Below, piece by piece: positions 10,432-18,993 of a DNA stretch of 64,000 nucleotides. Origin of the DNA: Thermoflavifilum sp. (GTDB lineage: Bacteria > Bacteroidota > Bacteroidia > Chitinophagales > Chitinophagaceae); NCBI RefSeq assembly GCF_014961315.1, contig NZ_CP063141.1, forward strand, positions 1,550,001 to 1,614,000, written 5' to 3'. Under the pieces are notes generated by a model. It was not told the DNA's origin and did no database searches. It worked only from the letters and a program-made list of their open reading frames with translations. Numbering within the stretch: the first letter of the stretch is position 1; every line of letters begins with the position of its first letter. Made by a program: the position numbers and the translations under genes.

Positions 10432-10809
10432 TTACATACTGCCACCCGAAGCCTTCACATTGTCTACCACCAGGGCCTGCACGCCGCCTCTGTTTTCTAC
10501 CGTACCGGTAACTTCCACCTGATCGGCGGCATGTTTGCGGACTTCTTCATAAGGTGCGGCCTTGTCGTGGTTTTCTACCAGCAGATATACCTTACCGTCG
10601 CTGGTCAGCAAACCAGCAGGAGCGCCCCCCTTGAGGCACATTCTGGCGCAGGAAGCATGACCGGCGCCATGAGCACCCTTGGCCATGTAACAGTTCATGT
10701 CGAGTACTTCGCCTTTTACAGTAACCGTCTTTTGTGCGGAAGCTGAAAGGGCCAGGAAGCTGAAGCAGGCTACGATAAGTCCACCTACCATGTGTTTTTT
10801 CGTCATCAT
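10432..10809 (-). CDS. Small secreted protein with conserved Cys/His, unknown function
   Basis: A 125-residue protein from the ATG at 10809, with another ATG directly after it. A signal peptide ends in LSASAQ. The mature part is a small beta-rich fold, beginning TVTVKGEVLDMNCYM, which resembles an OB-like barrel. It contains GHASCARMCLKGG and ENHDKAAPY. Three Cys and several His in MNCYMAKGAHGAGHASCARMC could bind a metal or form disulfides. I cannot name a family with confidence. It is a single-gene unit closed by a strong terminator. Confidence 0.7.
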   Translation of the reverse strand: MMTKKHMVGGLIVACFSFLALSASAQKTVTVKGEVLDMNCYMAKGAHGAGHASCARMCLKGGAPAGLLTSDGKVYLLVENHDKAAPYEEVRKHAADQVEVTGTVENRGGVQALVVDNVKASGGSM

Positions 10810-10980
10810 AACTATGATATTTAAAGGTGAGTCAATACAAAACATGCTATGAATTTACGGGGTTTCCATCGGTTCTGCAAATCGTGTATGGAGAAATACG
10901 AAAATCTTAACAATCTGGTTTCACAAACTAGGGTATGCTAAATTTTTTAGTAATTTGGTTGCCGCATCAAAGCGGAAGAT

Positions 10981-12261
10981 ATGAACCGGAATTCACTTCA
11001 TACCCGGCCATGCGGGGGTTATGTGATGTTTGTGGATATGAACAGCTTTTTTGCCAGCTGTGAGCAGCAGGTGAATTATTATTTAAGAGGCCGACCGGTA
11101 GGGGTTTGTGTGTATCCGGGTGAGAATGGATGCGTGATTGCACCTTCTATTGAAGCGAAGCAGCGGGGGGTGAAAACGGGTATGCGGTTGCGGGAAGCTA
11201 TGCGCTTGTGCCCGGATCTGGTGCCGCTGGAAACACGGCCGGAGCGGTATCGGGCATTTCATATCCGCATCATGGAGGTGCTGCGTCGGTATGCTGAGGA
11301 AGTGATTCCCAAGAGCATTGATGAGGCGGTGATTGACCTGCGGTCGTATCAGCTGGTATATCCCGATCCGATGGCGCTGGCCCGCCAGATCAAGGCCGAT
11401 ATCCGCCGGGAGGTGGGCGACTGGCTGCGTTGTTCCATTGGCATTGCCCCCAATGCTTTTCTGGCCAAACTGGGCACGGAATTGCAGAAGCCCGATGGAC
11501 TGGTCATGATTACGCCTGATAACCTTGATGATATCCTCTCGGGTCTGCAGCTTACCGACTTACCGGGTATTGCCGAACGGATGGCCTATCGGCTGAAAAA
11601 AGGCGGCATTCATACTCCGCTGCAGTTGCGGTATGCTTCTCCCCAGCATCTGCGTCGGGTTTGTCAGAGCCTGATTGGCCTGCACTGGCATTATCGGCTC
11701 AATTTTGCAGAGGTGGATATCATGGATCATCCCTACAAAACCATGCAGGCCATGCGACAGATTTCTGCTGCCCAGCGCCGGAGCCCGAGGGTGCTGGAAG
11801 ATCTGCTGGTGGCTTTATGCATGACACTGGAGCGGCGTATGGTTGGTCAGCAGGTTTGTTGCCGGGAAGTGGTGGTCAACTTTACGTATGCCTACAGCCG
11901 CCAGTGGCGTCAGGTAATTCGATTGCCAAGGCCCATACAGGAAGGCACATGGCTGTTGCAGGCGATTCGCCAGCGCATGGAACAATTTATGCTCACCCAT
12001 TCCTGTGAGCCACTCATCAACGATCAGCTTACGGCGATGGGCGTGACGGTGAGCGATTTCATTCCCGCCGAGCTGGTGCCGTTGAGCCTGTTTGAGGATC
12101 CCGTGCGTGAGCAGAACCTGCTACGTGCGGTGTATGATATCAAAGACCGCTTCGGGCCCGATAAGCTATTAAAAGCCATTGAGCTCACCGAAAACCAGCC
12201 CATGAAAGATGCTATTGGCTTTGGTTCCGTGAAGGATCTCCATGTTCACGATGAAACCTGA
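10981..12261 (+). CDS. Y-family DNA polymerase (DinB/UmuC type)
   Basis: A 426-residue translesion polymerase. The palm begins with VMFVDMNSFFASCEQQ (first metal-binding Asp). The second acidic cluster is KSIDEAVIDL, a variant of the usual SIDEAFLD. The finger/palm region carries VCVYPGENGCVIAPSIEAK in two parts, and thumb helix-hairpin-helix motifs follow (LTDLPGIAERMAYRLKKGGI). A little-finger domain occupies about 240-360. It is cytoplasmic and probably contributes to damage tolerance and mutagenesis. No umuD, lexA or imuA gene is adjacent, so I do not assign it to DinB, UmuC or ImuB. Confidence 0.88.
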   Translation: MNRNSLHTRPCGGYVMFVDMNSFFASCEQQVNYYLRGRPVGVCVYPGENGCVIAPSIEAKQRGVKTGMRLREAMRLCPDLVPLETRPERYRAFHIRIMEVLRRYAEEVIPKSIDEAVIDLRSYQLVYPDPMALARQIKADIRREVGDWLRCSIGIAPNAFLAKLGTELQKPDGLVMITPDNLDDILSGLQLTDLPGIAERMAYRLKKGGIHTPLQLRYASPQHLRRVCQSLIGLHWHYRLNFAEVDIMDHPYKTMQAMRQISAAQRRSPRVLEDLLVALCMTLERRMVGQQVCCREVVVNFTYAYSRQWRQVIRLPRPIQEGTWLLQAIRQRMEQFMLTHSCEPLINDQLTAMGVTVSDFIPAELVPLSLFEDPVREQNLLRAVYDIKDRFGPDKLLKAIELTENQPMKDAIGFGSVKDLHVHDET

Positions 12262-12268
12262 TGCAGAC

Positions 12269-13417
12269 TCATACCCGGATATAAATCTTCCTGCGGTCGA
12301 GAAAATATCCCACCAGCCAGCAGATACCCATATACGCCAGCGAATAGAGCAGCCCTCCAAAAGCTCCGGCGGCGATTTTCTGGAAAATATGGTCGCTCAC
12401 CCATTGGGGGAGATCAACATCGCCCACGGGAATCATCCAGAGTACGACAATGAGCAGCTCGGAGACCAGATAAATGAATAATGGATTGCGTCCGAAGACT
12501 TCGAAGAAATAAGTCAGTCTTCGCATGGCCGGTTGCCGGGCCAGATCGGTACGCAGTTCCAGTCCGTACATCAACGGGCCGAGTATCAGCAGATCCAGTC
12601 CAACGGTATAGAGGACAAAGGGACTGGTCCAGAGCTTTTTAGCAATGGGGAAACTCAGGTTCCAGAACAAGGCGATAAAGCAGAGAATGGCTCCGGTCAT
12701 CATCAGTTTGGCAATGGTTTCATAGGTTTTGCCTTTTTCCTGAATGAATTGACCGGCATAGTAGCCCCACACCACGTTAATGATGGCTGGCAGCGTGCTC
12801 AACACCCCTTCCGGATCGAACGGAATACCCTCGCCATGGTAGAGATGGTTATCGCCAAACAGCCAGCGATCGAGCCGGAGTACGGCATTGCCGGTCATAC
12901 TGAGCGGTGCATGCGGGTCGCCAAACAGGTAGAGCAGTCCCCAATATCCCAGCAGGATGGCGGCCGACAGGATCATGGCGGCACGTTTCGACAGGTAATA
13001 CACGATGAGCGAGCCAAAGAAATAGCCCAGGGCGATGCGTTGCAACACGCCCATGATACGGGTATGGCTGATGGGTTTCCAGTAAAATTGGCCGCTGTCG
13101 GTAAAATCGAAAAATGGGAACCAGTACATCAGATAGCCCAGTAGAAAAATGATAACGGTGCGTTTGACCACCTTTCTCCAGAAAGCAGCCGGGCCCTGTT
13201 GTACGTATTTTTTCATGGAAAAACTCATGGCGTTGCCCACGACAAACATGAAGGTGGGGAACACCAGATCGGTAGGCGTGAAACCAAACCAGTGCGCATG
13301 TTCCAGCGGGGGATAGGCCTGAACGCCGGGAGCGCCGGTGTTTACGATGATCATGAAGCAGATGGTGAGCCCGCGCAGCACGTCGAGCGATAGAAAACGT
13401 TGTGAAGAAGAGGCCAT
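12269..13417 (-). CDS. HGSNAT/DUF5009-like membrane acyltransferase
   Basis: This is an integral membrane protein of 382 residues with about ten hydrophobic segments. It starts RFLSLDVLRGLTICFMIIVNT and continues WFGFTPTDLVFPTFMFVVGNAMSFS in two blocks. These are the hallmarks of bacterial homologues of heparan-alpha-glucosaminide N-acetyltransferase (also called NagX or DUF5009). The family moves acetyl groups across a membrane to amino sugars or is implicated in amino sugar uptake. The conserved D-V-L-R-G and the following His (EHAHW) are present. The substrate is unknown. It ends seven bases from the convergent Y-family polymerase gene. Confidence 0.85.
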   Translation of the reverse strand: MASSSQRFLSLDVLRGLTICFMIIVNTGAPGVQAYPPLEHAHWFGFTPTDLVFPTFMFVVGNAMSFSMKKYVQQGPAAFWRKVVKRTVIIFLLGYLMYWFPFFDFTDSGQFYWKPISHTRIMGVLQRIALGYFFGSLIVYYLSKRAAMILSAAILLGYWGLLYLFGDPHAPLSMTGNAVLRLDRWLFGDNHLYHGEGIPFDPEGVLSTLPAIINVVWGYYAGQFIQEKGKTYETIAKLMMTGAILCFIALFWNLSFPIAKKLWTSPFVLYTVGLDLLILGPLMYGLELRTDLARQPAMRRLTYFFEVFGRNPLFIYLVSELLIVVLWMIPVGDVDLPQWVSDHIFQKIAAGAFGGLLYSLAYMGICWLVGYFLDRRKIYIRV

Positions 13418-13528
13418 GGGTAAAGGAATTTTGGTATTTCTCGGCTATTTCGAAAGGTGAAGATAATATAACAGTATCGGTTTTGTGCCGGACAAACGTG
13501 TGTGTTAGCCTGTTTGATGGCATGCAGT

Positions 13529-14815
13529 TCAGTCGATCACCTGTTCCATGGCCAGGCTGCGCGAACCTTTTACCAGCACATGTGCTCCGATGATGGACTG
13601 TGCTTTCCACCAGCTACGCATGGTTCGGGCATCGGGGAAGTACAGATAGGGGTGGGGAATGCCGGCAAATTCTTCGCCTGCAAGTGCTACCGTCTGCCAG
13701 CAATCATACCGCCCAATCAAGCGCACCAGCTCCTCATGCTCGGCTCGGCTTGCCGTCCCCAATTCTTTCATAGCACCCAACAACAAAATTTTTTTGGGAG
13801 CAGGCATGGCGGCGAAGCTCTCGATGGCCGCTTTCATGCTCGATGGATTGGCGTTGTAGGCATCGAGGATATACACATTGCCGTCTTTCTCGATTCGTTG
13901 TGAACGATTGTTTTGCGGAATATAGCCGCCAATGCCCGCCTGGATGTTGGGTATCGATACACCAAAGTACAGGCCTACCGCTACGGCCGCCAGAATATTA
14001 TGCACATTATACGTTCCGATGAGCTGCGTGGATATTTCAAATAGCCGGTCCTGATAGGCAATGGATAATCGGATGTAGGGGTATGCTGCTATAAGCTGCG
14101 CTTTCACATCGGCTTCGGGGTGGTGGCCATAGGTAAAAATATTTTCCAGTCCTTCGGCTATTTCCATCACGTCGGACAGGTCGCGGCATACGAAAGCCAT
14201 GCCTCGGGTGAGCCGCAGATAGTCGAAGAGCTCATTATACGCTTTTTTCACCCCTTCCACACTGCCGAATCCTTCGAGATGGTCTTTGCCGATATTGGTA
14301 ATCAGTCCGTGTGTGGGGTTTACCATATCGCAGTATTGCCACATTTCGCCGGGGTGGTTTGCTCCCATTTCAATCACAGACAGGGTGGTTTCTTCGGGCA
14401 TGCCCAGCAGGGTGAGCGGTATGCCGATGTGGTTGTTCCAGTTGCCCGGTGTGGCGTAGGCCTGGTAGGTGGTGGAGAGTACCGAGCGGATGAGCTCTTT
14501 GGTGGTGGTTTTGCCGTTCGATCCGCCGATGGCCAGGAAAGGCATATTTTGTTGCAGGCGGTGATGGCGGGCCAGCTGCTGGAGGGCTTGCAGGGTATCG
14601 TTTACCAGCAGGCATCGTTCGTTGATCATGGCTTCCGGGCGATCGACTACCACATAGCTAGCACCCCGGTCGATGGCCTGTTGCACAAACTGGTGCCCAT
14701 CGAAATGCACGCCCCGCAGGGCAAAAAATATTTCACCGGGCTGGAGCTTGCGGCTGTCGGTCTGTATGTGGGGGTGCTGGCGGTAGATGGCGTACAGTTC
14801 GGGAATGGAAATCAT
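13529..14815 (-). CDS. murF: UDP-N-acetylmuramoyl-tripeptide--D-alanyl-D-alanine ligase
   Basis: This cytoplasmic ligase adds D-Ala-D-Ala to UDP-MurNAc-tripeptide, the last soluble step of peptidoglycan precursor synthesis. The 428 residues start MISIPELYAIYRQ. The N-terminal substrate domain includes QTDSRKLQPGEIFFAL, the P-loop GGSNGKTTTKE lies at 97-107, and ATP-binding and C-terminal blocks follow (GNWNNHIGIPLTLL, DAYNANPSSM). The frame extends upstream to 14986, but that part is hydrophobic, low-complexity and covers a terminator. The ATG at 14815 is therefore the likely start. It is downstream of gldJ, separated by a terminator. Confidence 0.95.
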   Translation of the reverse strand: MISIPELYAIYRQHPHIQTDSRKLQPGEIFFALRGVHFDGHQFVQQAIDRGASYVVVDRPEAMINERCLLVNDTLQALQQLARHHRLQQNMPFLAIGGSNGKTTTKELIRSVLSTTYQAYATPGNWNNHIGIPLTLLGMPEETTLSVIEMGANHPGEMWQYCDMVNPTHGLITNIGKDHLEGFGSVEGVKKAYNELFDYLRLTRGMAFVCRDLSDVMEIAEGLENIFTYGHHPEADVKAQLIAAYPYIRLSIAYQDRLFEISTQLIGTYNVHNILAAVAVGLYFGVSIPNIQAGIGGYIPQNNRSQRIEKDGNVYILDAYNANPSSMKAAIESFAAMPAPKKILLLGAMKELGTASRAEHEELVRLIGRYDCWQTVALAGEEFAGIPHPYLYFPDARTMRSWWKAQSIIGAHVLVKGSRSLAMEQVID

Positions 14816-14849
14816 GCATAACGGTTTATGGCTGGCTGGCAGCAAAAAT

Positions 14850-14880
14850 AAAGGCCTTTCCGCGTTCGGGAAAGGCCTTT
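14850..14880 (-). terminator. Rho-independent terminator between gldJ and murF
   Basis: A 12-bp perfect stem (14850-14861 with 14869-14880) with a 7-base loop. On the minus strand it is followed by a T-rich stretch. It lies 24 bases after the gldJ stop. Confidence 0.8.
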
Positions 14881-14903
14881 GAAAATGAAGTGAGTTCAGG
14901 AGA

Positions 14904-16442
14904 TTAACGTTTTTGTCGGGGTTGGCGGAAATAATTGCCGGTGCGGAAGCCGTTGCCTTCCTGGCTGCCCACCCGGTCCATGGCACAGCGGAATCCCACG
15001 GTGTTGCTGGACATATTCTGTTGCATATACCGGCGGGTGCCGGGCGAAAGCCAGTAGGGCAGGTCGTTCCAGGAGCCGCCTTTGATAACCCGGGTTTCGT
15101 TGTTGATCAGGGAAGTGATGCCATAGCCATAGGTGACGCCCGACAGGCTGTCGCCATCCAGGTAATCACGCACATCGGCACGCTGGTAATTCAGGCGTTT
15201 GGCTGCAATGGAATCGGGTTCCACAATTTTTTTCAATCTTCCCAGGCTATCTTTCTCAAATTCCCCCTGAGCATTGCGATATACGTCCATGAACACATTA
15301 CCCCGGAAATAGTTAAATCCATCGGCATCGAGCGGTGTCAGTTGCCGATATACATCTTCAACCCATTCGCTTACGTTGCCGGCCATATTGTAAATACCAA
15401 AAGCATTCGGATAAAATGATTTCACCGGTGCGGGAATAGATGCCCGGTCATTTAATCCACCGGCAATACCCATGTTGTCGCCCAGGCCGCGTTTGAAGTT
15501 GGCCAGAAATTGTCCTTCGAAATTTCCTCTACGCTGATCCCGCAAGCCGGTTGGGTTAATCGACCAGGGATAGACTTCCCGGTTCATAATCAGCTCTTCG
15601 CCACGTTTGCCCTCTTTGCGGGATGGGTTGGGATTTTCTCCGATATAAGCCAGGGCGGCATATTCCCATTCGGCTTCCGTGGGCAACCGGTAGTTGGGCA
15701 GCAAAATACCGTCTTCGAACGTAATGTTGCGGGGTGTTCCATCCGGATTACGATAGGGAGATTTCCGGGAATTCGCCATTTTACCGGGAGTGCCTTCATA
15801 CAGACCAGCCAGATAGGCTCCGGTAGTAAATACATTATCAGCCTGTTCATTATCGATATCCTGCATGGAAAGAATGCCCGCATCAATTAATAATTTCTCA
15901 TTTACGCGGTCGCTACGCCATTTACAGAAATCAGAAGCCTGTTCCCAGCTTACACCCACTACAGGGTAATAATTGTAAGCCGGATGACGGAAATAATATT
16001 CAACCAGTGGCTCATTGTAAGCGAGTTCGCTACGCCATACCAGCGTGTCGGGCAAAGCTTTTTGATATACCTGTGGATAAGTTTGACCGAAAACCCGACT
16101 GAGCCAGTACAGATACTCCCGGTAATGCACATTGGCTACTTCCGTTTCATCGATATAAAAGGAAGACACAGTAACACGCCGCGGAATATTGTTCCACTGG
16201 TACATCACGTCCTGTTCGGTGGCGCCCATGGTAAACGTACCGCCCTGTACAAAAACCAGCCCTGGCCCGGTTTGCTGTTCTTTGTTTTTTGCAACATAAA
16301 ATCCACCCCATTTGGGATTGTTATAATCCCAACCCGTTACGGCTGATTTTTCATATTTCTTTTTAAACAGGCTACAGGAGCTGAACGTTAGAGCTGTGGC
16401 CGCTCCTGCACACATCCATAAAAAAATTGATCTCGTACGCAT
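14904..16442 (-). CDS. gldJ: Gliding motility lipoprotein GldJ
   Basis: The product is a 512-residue lipoprotein with signal peptide 1-22 and lipobox FSSC (Cys23). The mature protein is a SUMF1/formylglycine-generating-enzyme-like fold. Recognisable blocks are TGPGLVFVQGGTFTMGA, WNNIPRRVTVSSFYIDETEV, ALPDTLVWRSELAYNEP, YPVVGVSWEQASDFCKWR, AGNVSEWVEDVY and IKGGSWND. This pattern, with the GWDYNNPKWGGFY lead-in, fits GldJ rather than GldK. GldJ is needed for gliding and for stability of type IX secretion proteins in flavobacteria. In Flavobacterium johnsoniae gldJ neighbours porU and porV. Here porV is divergent and porU is absent. Its promoter must lie in the AT-rich 376-base gap upstream. Confidence 0.88.
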   Translation of the reverse strand: MRTRSIFLWMCAGAATALTFSSCSLFKKKYEKSAVTGWDYNNPKWGGFYVAKNKEQQTGPGLVFVQGGTFTMGATEQDVMYQWNNIPRRVTVSSFYIDETEVANVHYREYLYWLSRVFGQTYPQVYQKALPDTLVWRSELAYNEPLVEYYFRHPAYNYYPVVGVSWEQASDFCKWRSDRVNEKLLIDAGILSMQDIDNEQADNVFTTGAYLAGLYEGTPGKMANSRKSPYRNPDGTPRNITFEDGILLPNYRLPTEAEWEYAALAYIGENPNPSRKEGKRGEELIMNREVYPWSINPTGLRDQRRGNFEGQFLANFKRGLGDNMGIAGGLNDRASIPAPVKSFYPNAFGIYNMAGNVSEWVEDVYRQLTPLDADGFNYFRGNVFMDVYRNAQGEFEKDSLGRLKKIVEPDSIAAKRLNYQRADVRDYLDGDSLSGVTYGYGITSLINNETRVIKGGSWNDLPYWLSPGTRRYMQQNMSSNTVGFRCAMDRVGSQEGNGFRTGNYFRQPRQKR

Positions 16443-16818
16443 GGTTTTTCACATTGGATTTCCGGAATAAAAACGCAAAAACATTTTATTTATTTTGCCA
16501 TGAAGGCAACCCGTGTAATAAACTTTAAAGATAAAACGCAAAAATGCCTTTAAAAGTATGCAAAATAATTTTCCCTGGCATGAAATTCCTGCTGTAAAAA
16601 GTTTTGACCGTGCGGAACCATGAAGGCAAAATGGCTATATTTTTGCTTTTGTGAATGCTATTTTCTTGTCATGCTGAACACTTTAAAATACTAAACACAT
16701 TATTGAATCGTTTACATGATGATTGGTTTTTAAGAAAAAAATTAGTTTGCGTAAAAATTACAATAAGTAAAGTTTTTGTTGTAAGTTTAACCTGTTTATT
16801 GCCAAACCAGAACGATAC
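16443..16818. promoter_or_regulatory. AT-rich divergent promoter region between gldJ and porV with direct repeats
   Basis: This 376-base stretch has no convincing gene. It holds two interleaved pairs of 12-base direct repeats. AAAACGCAAAAA occurs at 16470-16481 and 16533-16544. CCATGAAGGCAA occurs at 16498-16509 and 16618-16629, exactly 120 bases apart. TATTTTTG at 16638-16645 matches the -7 consensus. TTTG in the TTAGTTTGCG stretch, followed by TAAAGTTTTTG about 20 bases on, is a weak porV promoter candidate. Each CCATGAAGGCAA contains an ATG opening a frame of only 17 and 24 codons. Confidence 0.5.
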
Positions 16819-17997
16819 ATGACCCGATCGAACGCCATCACAGTTTATTTGAGCCTTTGCATATCCTTGTTACCCCTGATCTCAGCAGCCCAGCAGATTG
16901 ATTCTACGACGTCGATTGATGGGAGGGTAAATGTGATTAATACGGCTGTCCCGTTTTTGCGGATTTCGCCGGATGCCCGAAGCGGGGCCCTGGGGGATGC
17001 GGGGCTTGCCATTTCGCCCGATGCCAATTCCATTTACTGGAATCTTTCTAAAATTCCTTTTGCCACTCAGCCTGGTGCGCTCTCTGTTACCTATACGCCC
17101 TGGTTAACCCAGCTGGTGAATGATGTATATCTGGCCGATGTGAGTGGATACAAACAATTGGATGAAACCCAATCTATTGCGGCTTCGCTCCGGTATTTTT
17201 CGCTGGGCAATGTGCAGTTCTACGATTTTCGGGGTATGGATCAGGGGCAGTTTCATCCGCGAGAATTCGCTGTTGATGCAGGATATGCGCGAAAATTATC
17301 TGACCACTGGGGGCTGGGCATCACCTTGCGCTACATTTATTCCAACCTGGCTTCCGGATATAATCCCGATAATGGGAGCACCTATAAAGCCGGCCAGGCT
17401 GTAGCCGGAGATGTATCGACCTACTACACGGCTACGGTGGAAAACGACAATGGAGGCAGCCATACCTGGAGCTTCGGCGCAGCCATCACGAATGTGGGTA
17501 ACAAAATTTCTTATACCAATGGTGCGGCGCAGAAGAATTTCCTGCCTACCAACCTTGGCATAGGCGGTGCATATACCACCCAGCCGGATGAGTACAACAA
17601 GATCACCTTCACGCTCGACCTGAATAAATTGCTGGTACCCACTCCTCCTAAGGATTCGGCCGGGCTGGCAAATTATTATGATATCGGTGTGGTGGAGGGC
17701 ATTTTCAAGTCATTTGGTGATGCCCCGGGTGGATTGAAGGAAGAGTTAGAAGAGATTACCTATAGCATCGGCGTGGAATACTGGTATAATGATCTCTTTG
17801 CCGTGCGAGGTGGCTATTTTCATGAAAGCAAATACAAGGGCGATCGGCAGTATTTTACGGCCGGACTGGGATTGAAATACAATAATTTCGGCCTGAATTT
17901 TTCCTATCTGGTGCCTTCCGGGTCGGGCATTCAACGCAATCCACTTTCTAATACCCTGCGTTTTTCGCTGTTGTTTGATTTTGGTAAAAAGCAATAG
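16819..17997 (+). CDS. porV: Type IX secretion outer membrane protein PorV (LptO)
   Basis: The protein has 392 residues with a signal peptide (1-24, ending ISAAQ). The opening of the mature region, AVPFLRISPDARSGALGDAGLAISPDANSIYWNLSK in short blocks, is the conserved start of PorV. The rest is a FadL-like 14-strand barrel with alternating aromatic strands and a C-terminal LRFSLLFDFG end. PorV shuttles T9SS cargo from the SprA translocon to the PorU sortase and is needed for secretion of many cargo proteins. The stop codon abuts the ispF start with no gap, so the genes are surely cotranscribed. Confidence 0.92.
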   Translation: MTRSNAITVYLSLCISLLPLISAAQQIDSTTSIDGRVNVINTAVPFLRISPDARSGALGDAGLAISPDANSIYWNLSKIPFATQPGALSVTYTPWLTQLVNDVYLADVSGYKQLDETQSIAASLRYFSLGNVQFYDFRGMDQGQFHPREFAVDAGYARKLSDHWGLGITLRYIYSNLASGYNPDNGSTYKAGQAVAGDVSTYYTATVENDNGGSHTWSFGAAITNVGNKISYTNGAAQKNFLPTNLGIGGAYTTQPDEYNKITFTLDLNKLLVPTPPKDSAGLANYYDIGVVEGIFKSFGDAPGGLKEELEEITYSIGVEYWYNDLFAVRGGYFHESKYKGDRQYFTAGLGLKYNNFGLNFSYLVPSGSGIQRNPLSNTLRFSLLFDFGKKQ

Positions 17998-18486
17998 ATG
18001 CCTCAGTTTCGCATTGGCCAGGGGATTGATTTTCATCAGCTCTCGACCGATATCGCAGGTGGTTTACGGCTGGGTGGCATAAGTCTTCCTTCCGATAAAG
18101 GCGCCGTGGGGCACAGCGATGCAGATGTTTTGTTGCATGCCATCTGCGACGCCCTGTTAGGTGCTGCTGCCCTGGGCGATATTGGTACGCATTTCCCCGA
18201 TACGGATCCGGCATGGAAGGGTATTGACAGTCGCATCCTGCTGCAGCAGTGTGTGGACAAAGTCCGGGAACTGGGTTATGCACTATGCAACCTGGATTGC
18301 ACGGTTTGTCTGCAGGCCCCGAGAATCAAACCCTATATTCCGGCCATGCAACAGGAGATTGCCCGTATTGTGCAGGTGAATCCGGATCAGGTTTCCATCA
18401 AAGCTACGACTACTGAGCGTCTGGGGTTCATTGGCAGGGGAGAAGGCGTTGCCGCTCTTGCGATTGTGCTTCTCATGAAGCCGTGA
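17998..18486 (+). CDS. ispF: 2-C-methyl-D-erythritol 2,4-cyclodiphosphate synthase
   Basis: A 162-residue enzyme of the MEP isoprenoid pathway that cyclises CDP-ME 2-phosphate with loss of CMP. Metal ligands are D11 and H13 in GIDFHQL and H47 in HSDADVLLHA. DIGTHFPDTD and the C-terminal TTTERLGFIGRGEGVAALA are the standard substrate-binding blocks. The length is typical. It starts immediately after the porV stop codon. Confidence 0.97.
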   Translation: MPQFRIGQGIDFHQLSTDIAGGLRLGGISLPSDKGAVGHSDADVLLHAICDALLGAAALGDIGTHFPDTDPAWKGIDSRILLQQCVDKVRELGYALCNLDCTVCLQAPRIKPYIPAMQQEIARIVQVNPDQVSIKATTTERLGFIGRGEGVAALAIVLLMKP

Positions 18487-18502
18487 ACACGTGGTGCTGA
18501 GG

Positions 18503-18535
18503 TTTTCTCCTGCTTTTCACAAAACCTTACTTTTG
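18503..18535 (+). promoter_or_regulatory. Bacteroidota-type promoter for dut
   Basis: TACTTTTG at 18528-18535 fully matches TAnnTTTG. TTTT at 18503-18506 is a 3 of 4 match to TTTG, with 21 bases between. The start codon at 18543 is only eight bases downstream. Confidence 0.5.
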
Positions 18536-18542
18536 TATTGTT

Positions 18543-18986
18543 ATGCATACCGTAAAGGTGCCCCTCATCAACCGTTCCCCTTTTGCTGTTCCGCAATATG
18601 CTACTGCAGGTGCTGCAGGACTTGATCTGCGTGCCCATCTTCCCGAGGCCATAGCCATAAAACCTGGTGAGCGGGTATTAATTCCGACCGGATTATTTAT
18701 TGCATTACCGGAAGGTTACGAAGCCCAGATCAGGCCCAGAAGTGGGCTGGCCTGGAAGCAGGGGCTCACGGTACTGAATGCTCCGGGCACCATAGATGCT
18801 GATTATCGGGGAGAAATTCAGGTGATTTTAATCAATCTTTCCGGTGAAATCCAGTGGATTCAGCCCGGTGACCGGATTGCCCAGATGATTGTGGCTCCCT
18901 GTGTCAGAATTGAATGGGTAGAAGCCCAGCAACTAACCCTTACCGATCGGGGTGCGCATGGGTTTGGTCATACCGGTAAAACCTGA
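18543..18986 (+). CDS. dut: Deoxyuridine 5'-triphosphate nucleotidohydrolase (dUTPase)
   Basis: A 147-residue trimeric dUTPase that converts dUTP to dUMP and pyrophosphate. All five motifs are visible: AGAAGLDLRAHL-like motif 1 (here ATAGAAGLDLRAH), motif 2 RPRSGLAWK, motif 3 LNAPGTIDADYRGEI, motif 4 PGDRIAQMIV, and the Gly-rich motif 5 RGAHGFGHTGK. The full set indicates an active enzyme. It begins a run with the TPR lipoprotein gene seven bases downstream. Confidence 0.97.
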   Translation: MHTVKVPLINRSPFAVPQYATAGAAGLDLRAHLPEAIAIKPGERVLIPTGLFIALPEGYEAQIRPRSGLAWKQGLTVLNAPGTIDADYRGEIQVILINLSGEIQWIQPGDRIAQMIVAPCVRIEWVEAQQLTLTDRGAHGFGHTGKT

Positions 18987-18993
18987 CCCGGCG

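Noticed and set aside
12533-13144. 203-codon plus-strand frame opposite the HGSNAT-like gene
   Set aside because: The minus-strand gene has clear family motifs and membrane helices; this frame does not.
14120-14821. 233-codon plus-strand frame opposite murF
   Set aside because: It lies entirely within murF antisense and shows no domain.
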